This document shows positions 43,303-47,237 of a stretch of DNA of 47,237 bases, piece by piece. The notes beneath the pieces were generated by a model that saw nothing but the letters and a program-made list of their open reading frames with translations, was not told the DNA's origin and searched no databases. Origin of the DNA: an uncultured Synechococcaceae cyanobacterium. Its GTDB lineage: Bacteria > Cyanobacteriota > Cyanobacteriia > PCC-6307 > Cyanobiaceae. Numbering within the stretch: position 1 is the stretch's first letter; each line of letters begins with the position of its first letter. Location: the NCBI GenBank assembly GCA_903907855.1, contig CAIVPT010000272.1, forward strand, positions 1 through 47,237, written 5' to 3'. The position numbers and the translations under genes were made by a program.

Positions 43303-43478
43303 ATCCACTCTCTGATCGCACCGTCGTGGTCGCCCTGCTCGGCACCGTGGCCCTGGTGTTCGCGTTGATCTTCTGGACGGTGCGCATGGCCCCGCCCGAG
43401 CCGGCGCTGCGCTGGCGCGAGGCGGCTCCCCAGGTCCGTCCGGCGCCGTCATCCACCGCCCCGGGCACCCTGCTCTGA
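43299..43478 (+). CDS. Small single-span membrane protein
   Basis: A 59-residue protein with one N-terminal helix (VVVALLGTVALVFALIFWTV) and a short proline-rich tail (APPEPALRWREAAPQVRPAP). Its ATG lies in the stop codon of the preceding gene, and its TGA shares one base with the next ATG (TGATG). This tight packing is good evidence of real translation. Function unknown. Confidence 0.7.
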   Translation: MNPLSDRTVVVALLGTVALVFALIFWTVRMAPPEPALRWREAAPQVRPAPSSTAPGTLL

Positions 43479-43930
43479 TGGAGCCGCCGCCCTCCACGCC
43501 GCGGAGTGAAGGGTCCGCCGCGCCTTCGGTCGCCCCTGGAGCCCTGGAGATCGGGGGTGGGGATGGCGATCCCAGCGTGGAAGGAGCGATCGAGGAGCAC
43601 GCCCGCCGCCAACTTCACCCCCTTCCTCCGGGGCTGGTGGAGCTCTATGGCCTGCTGGCGGTGCTTTTTGTGCTCGTCCCGGAATGGATGGCGGGTGGGG
43701 CGCTGCTGGGGCTGCGCCTGGGCAGCCCCAACGAAGCCGACCTGCCCATGGCCTCCTCGGCCTGGCAACGGCTGCCCGAGCTGCGCCTGGCCACCCTCAA
43801 CCTGGCCCAGCTGCGCCTGCTGGCGCGCAAGGAGGGGATCTCCGGCTACGCGAGGCTGGAGCGCGAAGCGCTCTCCCAGAGGCTGCTGGCCCGGCTACGC
43901 CGTCACCGCGACGCCACCAAGACGCTGTGA
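43478..43930 (+). CDS. Membrane protein with C-terminal Rho-N/SAP-like helix pair
   Basis: A 150-residue protein. Residues 1-45 are low-complexity. A hydrophobic segment follows (LPPGLVELYGLLAVLFVLVPEWM, shown in part LYGLLAVLFVLVPEWM). The C-terminal third, LATLNLAQLRLLARKEGISGYARLEREALSQRLLARL in part LNLAQLRLLARKEGISGY, has the helix-extended loop-helix pattern of the Rho N-terminal/SAP fold that binds nucleic acids. It overlaps the previous gene by one base. A tRNA gene follows on the same strand. Function unknown. Confidence 0.68.
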   Translation: MEPPPSTPRSEGSAAPSVAPGALEIGGGDGDPSVEGAIEEHARRQLHPLPPGLVELYGLLAVLFVLVPEWMAGGALLGLRLGSPNEADLPMASSAWQRLPELRLATLNLAQLRLLARKEGISGYARLEREALSQRLLARLRRHRDATKTL

Positions 43931-43954
43931 TAACTTGCTTTTGCCGGCTTCCAC

Positions 43955-44028
43955 CGGGGCGTAGCGCAGCTTGGTAGCGCACCACTTTGGGGTAGTGGGG
44001 GTCGTGGGTTCAAATCCCGCCGCTCCGA
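43955..44028 (+). tRNA. tRNA-Pro(GGG)
   Basis: All arms can be drawn: acceptor CGGGGCG/CGCTCCG (one G-T pair), D stem GCGC/GCGC, anticodon stem CCACT/AGTGG with loop TTGGGGT (anticodon GGG at 43989-43991), and T stem GTGGG/CCCGC (one T-G pair) with loop TTCAAAT. The discriminator is A and CCA is not encoded. It is 74 bases long and starts 24 bases after the preceding stop. Confidence 0.95.
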
Positions 44029-44065
44029 TTCCGAAGCCGGCCCAGTCTCCCTCCAAGGGGCCTTG

Positions 44066-44091
44066 AACCGTCTCTCCGAGGCGGTTTTTTT
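44066..44091 (+). terminator. Rho-independent terminator after tRNA-Pro
   Basis: AACCG and CGGTT, then a T-G pair and CTC/GAG, make a nine-pair stem around a TCC loop, directly followed by a run of T (seven in a row counting the end of the stem). It is 38 bases after the tRNA and would end its transcript. Confidence 0.9.
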
Positions 44092-44103
44092 GTGGGCGCG
44101 CCC

Positions 44104-44412
44104 TCAGTGCAGGCGAGTTCCAGCGTGGAAGCGCTGCAGCCAGCGGTTCACCCGGCCCCGCTGGCGCCGCGGCACCTCCTGGTTGAGGCCCATCAACTCC
44201 TGGGCCGCCAAGCGACGCAACACCCGCACATCCACCCGCCAGAGGGCTTCGGCCTCCCGGATCAGCCGGGCCCAGGTGCGGGCGGTCTGCCAGCGTCGCA
44301 ACGGCGCCAGCAGGGGTTCCACCGAACTGGGCAGCCGGGGCGGCCTGAGGATCATGGCTGCCTGAACGGTCTCGGATGCCCCCAGGGTGGCCAAGCGCTC
44401 CGGCGGGTCCAT
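44104..44412 (-). CDS. Hypothetical helical protein
   Basis: A 102-residue, highly basic protein rich in arginine and leucine (TWARLIREAEALWRVDVRVLRRLA, shown in part LIREAEALWRVDVRVLRRL) with no recognised domain or signal. A methionine at residue 20 is an alternative start. It sits between the tRNA-Pro terminator and the exonuclease gene on the minus strand. No family assigned; its length and composition would also fit a chance ORF. Confidence 0.45.
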   Translation of the reverse strand: MDPPERLATLGASETVQAAMILRPPRLPSSVEPLLAPLRRWQTARTWARLIREAEALWRVDVRVLRRLAAQELMGLNQEVPRRQRGRVNRWLQRFHAGTRLH

Positions 44413-44478
44413 GGATCTGCCGAAGTGCTTTCGGATTCAGGAAGAATTCTGTCGAAACGGAGGGCTTCGGCCCCGTGC

Positions 44479-45444
44479 TCAGGCGCTGCGGGGGAGGGAA
44501 ACCACGGAAGCGGCCGCAGGCCGATCCTCACGGATGAGCTCCACGGGGAAGGGGAGCGCCTCCACCTCCCGCTGGCTGAGTCGGCGGCTCCAGGCACCGC
44601 TCACCGGCTCGTTCCAACGGAAGCCGGCCTCCCGGGCCCGATGCCGCTCGGCGTAGGAGAGGCAGGCGCGGTAAAGCTGGCGCGGCTCCAGGGCCGCCTG
44701 CAGCAGAGCCTCAAGATCAGCACAGCGCTCGAACACCTGGACGAGATAGGTGCAATCGGTGAGCGCCCGGTGGGCGGCCCAGACCGGAACCCCATAGGCC
44801 AGGGCCAGATCGCGCACGGAGGGGGTGGCCCGCAGGTGGCGATCGCTGGGCCATCGGATCTCCTCCATCGAGCAGATCCAGGGTTTCCCGAGGAAGGGCA
44901 GGGCGCCGTGGCCAAACCACTGGCGATCAAAAGCTGCGTTGTGGGCGAGCAGGGCATCGGCGGCGGCAACCATCGCCTCGAAGCAGGTCAGGCCGGCCTG
45001 CCACGGCTGCGGCAGCTGGGTGGCGGCGGCGGGGATGCCGTTGATCGCCTCCGCCGGATTGCTGGGGGCTGGCAGCAGGAAGGAGATCTGCGAGAGCACC
45101 GTGCGACTGGGCACATGGAACAGCACGGCGCCCACCTCCAGGCACTGGCCCTCGGTGGGGGACAGGGCGGTGGTCTCGGTGTCGAGAATCAGCAGCCGTT
45201 CCGGGGCCGGCGGCAAGCCCCGGGACGGGACGGTGGGCAATTCCGGCAGGGAAACGGGCGCCGGCACTGGGCTGGGGGGGGCGGGGGCTGGCGCTGGGCT
45301 GGGGAGGGCGGGGGCTGGCGCTGGGCTGGGGAGGGCGGATGCAGGCGCTGGGATGGGTGGGGCGGGCCGCTCGAGGGGCTTGGAGACTTCGGAAGGGGCG
45401 CCGAGCAGGTTGGGCTGCTCCCACAGACTCGCTTGCTCGTGCAT
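44479..45444 (-). CDS. 3'-5' exonuclease, DnaQ-like fold
   Basis: A 321-residue protein. After an N-terminal linker of about 75 residues made of proline/alanine repeats, a DEDDh exonuclease domain follows: Exo I LILDTETTALSPTEGQCLEVG, shown in part LILDTETT, Exo II LLAHNAAFDRQWF, and Exo III WAAHRALTDCTYLVQVF. The C-terminal 80 residues (YRACLSYAERHRAREAGFRWNE) look like the accessory domain seen in cyanobacterial homologues. ATG 45444 was chosen; the frame is open upstream by chance. It is divergent from the peroxiredoxin gene. Confidence 0.88.
   Translation of the reverse strand: MHEQASLWEQPNLLGAPSEVSKPLERPAPPIPAPASALPSPAPAPALPSPAPAPAPPSPVPAPVSLPELPTVPSRGLPPAPERLLILDTETTALSPTEGQCLEVGAVLFHVPSRTVLSQISFLLPAPSNPAEAINGIPAAATQLPQPWQAGLTCFEAMVAAADALLAHNAAFDRQWFGHGALPFLGKPWICSMEEIRWPSDRHLRATPSVRDLALAYGVPVWAAHRALTDCTYLVQVFERCADLEALLQAALEPRQLYRACLSYAERHRAREAGFRWNEPVSGAWSRRLSQREVEALPFPVELIREDRPAAASVVSLPRSA
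45265..45355. repeat. 30-base tandem repeats coding for a Pro/Ala linker
   Basis: About three near-identical 30-base units (containing GCTGGGGAGGGCGGGGGCTG) encode LPSPAPAPA-type decapeptides in the exonuclease linker. The unit length is a multiple of three, so copy number can vary without changing the frame. Confidence 0.85.
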
Positions 45445-45574
45445 CGCCGTCAGGTTCCCCGGACCATTCGCACCATCGTCGCAAGCCGGGCAAGGGTCCT
45501 CGCCGGGACGGTCTCCCGCACCGGTGGGGGAGGGGGCTCTGCCTAGGGTTGCAGCCAACTCCATCCCCCCTGCC

Positions 45575-46039
45575 GTGGCTCCGCCCCTCGTTGCCGGCGA
45601 TCGCGCCCCCCTGATCGCCCTGCCGGACGGCGATGGCGTCGAGCGCCGCAGCGACGGCCTGGGGGGGCGGCCCCTGGTGCTGTTTTTCTATCCCAAGGAC
45701 GACACGCCCGGCTGCACGGCAGAGGCCTGCGCCTTCCGCGACAGTTTCGCCGACCTCCAGGCGCTCGGCGCTGAGGTCTGGGGCGTCAGCGGCGACGATG
45801 CCGCCAGCCATCAGCGCTTCGCCAGCCGCCACCAATTGCCCTTCCCCCTGCTGGTGGACCAAGGCAACAGCCTGCGCCGCGCCTTTGGGGTGCCCTCGGT
45901 GCTCGGCCTGCTGCCGGGCCGCGTCACCTACGTGATCGACGGCGACGGCGTTATCCGCCACGTGTTCAACAATCTGCTCGACGGGCCCGCCCACCGGCGC
46001 GAGGCGATCGAGGCGCTCCGCCGTCTGGGCGCGGCCTGA
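45575..46039 (+). CDS. Peroxiredoxin, BCP/PrxQ type
   Basis: A 154-residue thiol peroxidase of the bacterioferritin-comigratory/PrxQ group. The peroxidatic cysteine lies in KDDTPGCTAEACAFRD, with a second cysteine five residues later, the PrxQ resolving position. FFYPKDDTPG, VWGVSGDDAASHQRFA and GRVTYVIDGDGVIRHVFNN complete the fold. Cyanobacterial PrxQ proteins use thioredoxin to reduce hydroperoxides. The start is a GTG at 45575. The next gene starts one base after its stop. Confidence 0.93.
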   Translation: MAPPLVAGDRAPLIALPDGDGVERRSDGLGGRPLVLFFYPKDDTPGCTAEACAFRDSFADLQALGAEVWGVSGDDAASHQRFASRHQLPFPLLVDQGNSLRRAFGVPSVLGLLPGRVTYVIDGDGVIRHVFNNLLDGPAHRREAIEALRRLGAA

Positions 46040-46040
46040 G

Positions 46041-46823
46041 GTGGCACCCCCCTGGCGCCAGCGGGGGCCCCTGTGGACCCTGGAGCCCCCTGGGGGCTCC
46101 GAAGCAGATGCGGTGCCACTGGTGGAGTTCATCGGGGGCAGTTACCTGGCGGCCACCCCGCAGCTGAGCTACCGCCGGCTGCTGGAGGCCCTGGCGCGGC
46201 AGGGCCTGGCGGTGCACGCCTGGAGCTACGTGCCGGGCTTCGATCACCAGAGCCAGGCCAACGAAGCCTGGCGCGCCTTCCGCCAACGACGCCACGACCT
46301 CAGCCGGGCCGCTGGGGATCCCGAGAGTCGGCGGCCCGTGCTGCGCCTTGGCCACAGCCTGGGCTGCAAGCTGCACCTGCTGGCCCCCGATGGTGGCCGC
46401 GCCTGCCGGGGCCTGGCAGCGCTGAGCTTCAACAACTTCTCCGCCGAACGCTCGGTGCCACTTCTGGCGGAGATGGGCCAGCAGCTGGGCTTTCGTACTG
46501 AGTTCAGCCCCTCCCCCCAGCAAACCCTGCGGCAGGTGAGCGACAGCTACCGCCAGAACCGCAACCTGCTGGTGCGCTTCCGCCGCGACGAGCTCGACCA
46601 GAGCGGTCGTCTGCTGGCGGCCCTGCGGGAGCGGCCGGAGGACCGGAGCGAGCTGCTGGAGCTACCCGGTGACCACCTCACCCCGGCCAGCGCCGGTCTG
46701 CGCCGCAACCTGCTGGGCGACTGGGCCGACGATCCGGCCCGCCAGCGGCAGATCGAAACCCTGGCGGAGCGCCTCAGCAGCTGGTTCGCCCCTGCAGAAG
46801 CCCTGCGGGGGGATCAGACCTGA
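46041..46823 (+). CDS. DUF1350 alpha/beta-hydrolase-like protein
   Basis: A 260-residue protein of the DUF1350 family, found in cyanobacteria and plastids. It has VPLVEFIGGSYLAATPQLSYRRLLEAL in part EFIGGSYLAATPQLSYRRLL, AVHAWSYVPGFDHQSQANEA in part, and RLGHSLGCKLHLL with the nucleophile-elbow serine of an alpha/beta hydrolase, plus the conserved SFNNFSAERSVPLL. Later GDHLTPA could supply the catalytic histidine. The substrate is unknown. It starts at a GTG one base after the peroxiredoxin stop, so the two are likely cotranscribed. Confidence 0.85.
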   Translation: MAPPWRQRGPLWTLEPPGGSEADAVPLVEFIGGSYLAATPQLSYRRLLEALARQGLAVHAWSYVPGFDHQSQANEAWRAFRQRRHDLSRAAGDPESRRPVLRLGHSLGCKLHLLAPDGGRACRGLAALSFNNFSAERSVPLLAEMGQQLGFRTEFSPSPQQTLRQVSDSYRQNRNLLVRFRRDELDQSGRLLAALRERPEDRSELLELPGDHLTPASAGLRRNLLGDWADDPARQRQIETLAERLSSWFAPAEALRGDQT

Positions 46824-46872
46824 CGAGGTTTGGCGCAACGGCCTCCTCGGGGTGGATGGTGGCGGTTACTAA

Positions 46873-47237
46873 GGAAGCTCTGGGCAACAGGGGCATGAGC
46901 CACCTCGGAGGCAGGCAAGATGTCCTTGGTCCTGGAATGGTCTCTGAGGTCATCTCGTGATGGCTCTAAAGGCCTTTTTCTGCATCATCTGGATGGTTTT
47001 AGGAGCTGATTCGAGGTGTTCGGGCACACCATTCCCATGCTCAGGCTGCCGCGAGTAACTGGCGTCGGGCCAGGAACAGATTCGTCAACGCTGCCAGCAC
47101 ATTGATCTTGCAGCGGTTCTTGGCCAGGCCATGCAGTCGGGTCTTCTGGAAGCCGAACTGCTGCTTAATCACCCTGAATGGGTGCTCCACCTTCGAGCGG
47201 ATGTGGGCCTTGGCGGTTTCGACCAGATCCTCCAACC
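46873..47237 (-). mobile_element. Right end of an IS5-family insertion sequence (cut by the window)
   Basis: The inverted-repeat-like end GGAAGCTCTGGGCAAC starts at 46873, preceded by CTAA (46869-46872), which matches the YTAR target duplication of the IS5 group. The transposase C-terminus is encoded on the minus strand from 47041. The other end lies past the right edge, so the matching inverted repeat could not be seen. It inserted about 50 bases after the DUF1350 stop and disrupts no gene here. Confidence 0.75.
47041..47237 (-). CDS. IS5-family transposase, C-terminal fragment
   Basis: The frame reads into the window from the right and ends at 47041. It encodes the end of a DDE transposase: RSKVEHPFRVIKQQFGF, with the third catalytic acid in VEHPF, GLAKNRCKINVLAALTNL and ARRQLL. 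This pattern is the hallmark of IS5-group transposases. Whether the element is intact cannot be told from this part. Confidence 0.88.
   Translation of the reverse strand, partial: LEDLVETAKAHIRSKVEHPFRVIKQQFGFQKTRLHGLAKNRCKINVLAALTNLFLARRQLLAAA

Noticed and set aside
45265-45355. CRISPR-like direct repeats
   Set aside because: Units are contiguous without spacers and code in frame for a Pro/Ala linker.

Overview
The window is GC-rich, densely packed chromosome of a cyanobacterium. ApcF, Psb28, GUN4, a PAM68-like protein, a class-I glutamine synthetase behind an NtcA promoter, and many small conserved proteins of picocyanobacteria (DUF3082, DUF3288, DUF1816, DUF1350, DUF6439-like) point to the Synechococcus/Cyanobium group. 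The high GC suggests a freshwater or brackish Cyanobium-like strain. That placement is inference; no marker gene was compared. Most of the window is ordinary core genome with short spacers and many 1- to 4-base stop/start overlaps. The only mobile element seen is the end of an IS5-family insertion sequence at the right edge.

Layout. 1-3373: PLP-dependent decarboxylase (cut by the left edge), tadA, a glyoxylate aminotransferase and apcF. 3374-5116: NtcA-type promoter and glnA, which carries a one-base deletion. 5131-9650: small proteins, an RsbW-like anti-sigma kinase, gun4, then psb28 and two tandem AI-2E/PerM permeases that overlap end to end. 9660-15861 (minus strand): rsmA, ispE, DUF3082, a 32-codon membrane ORF, pdhB, secD, secF and a small membrane protein. 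15937-23842: accessory-looking stretch with a secreted protein, a YraN-like protein, a sulfotransferase-like protein, a lumenal pentapeptide protein, a b-type cytochrome, a cation efflux protein, an SOS-type UmuC polymerase with a LexA-like box, an HpsJ-like protein and a GAF/degenerate-GGDEF protein. 23981-32538: dnaG, a DMT permease, a lipoprotein, ruvA, rpsO, a PAM68-like protein and dnaE. 32717-40053 (minus): gatA, DUF1816, rlmB with long disordered tails, mini-RNase III, a STAS protein, carA, trpD and DUF3288. 40101-46823: ABC exporter, msrA, a string of small envelope proteins, tRNA-Pro(GGG) with a strong terminator, a 3'-5' exonuclease, a PrxQ-type peroxiredoxin and a DUF1350 hydrolase. 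46873-47237: IS5-family end.

The genes are mainly housekeeping: replication and repair (dnaG, dnaE, ruvA, umuC, exonuclease), translation and RNA maturation (tadA, gatA, rsmA, rlmB, mini-RNase III, rpsO, tRNA-Pro), protein export (secDF), photosynthesis (apcF, psb28, gun4, PAM68) and nitrogen/amino-acid metabolism (glnA, carA, trpD, glyoxylate aminotransferase). I found no CRISPR array, prophage, toxin-antitoxin pair or secondary-metabolite cluster, and nothing I would call a new biological system. The most notable observations are the glnA frameshift, the precisely spaced NtcA promoter, the LexA-like box at umuC, a terminator-like double hairpin just upstream of trpD, the extreme low-complexity tails of RlmB, a STAS gene whose reading frame runs past its only usual start codon, and U-less hairpins holding both stop codons of convergent gene pairs.
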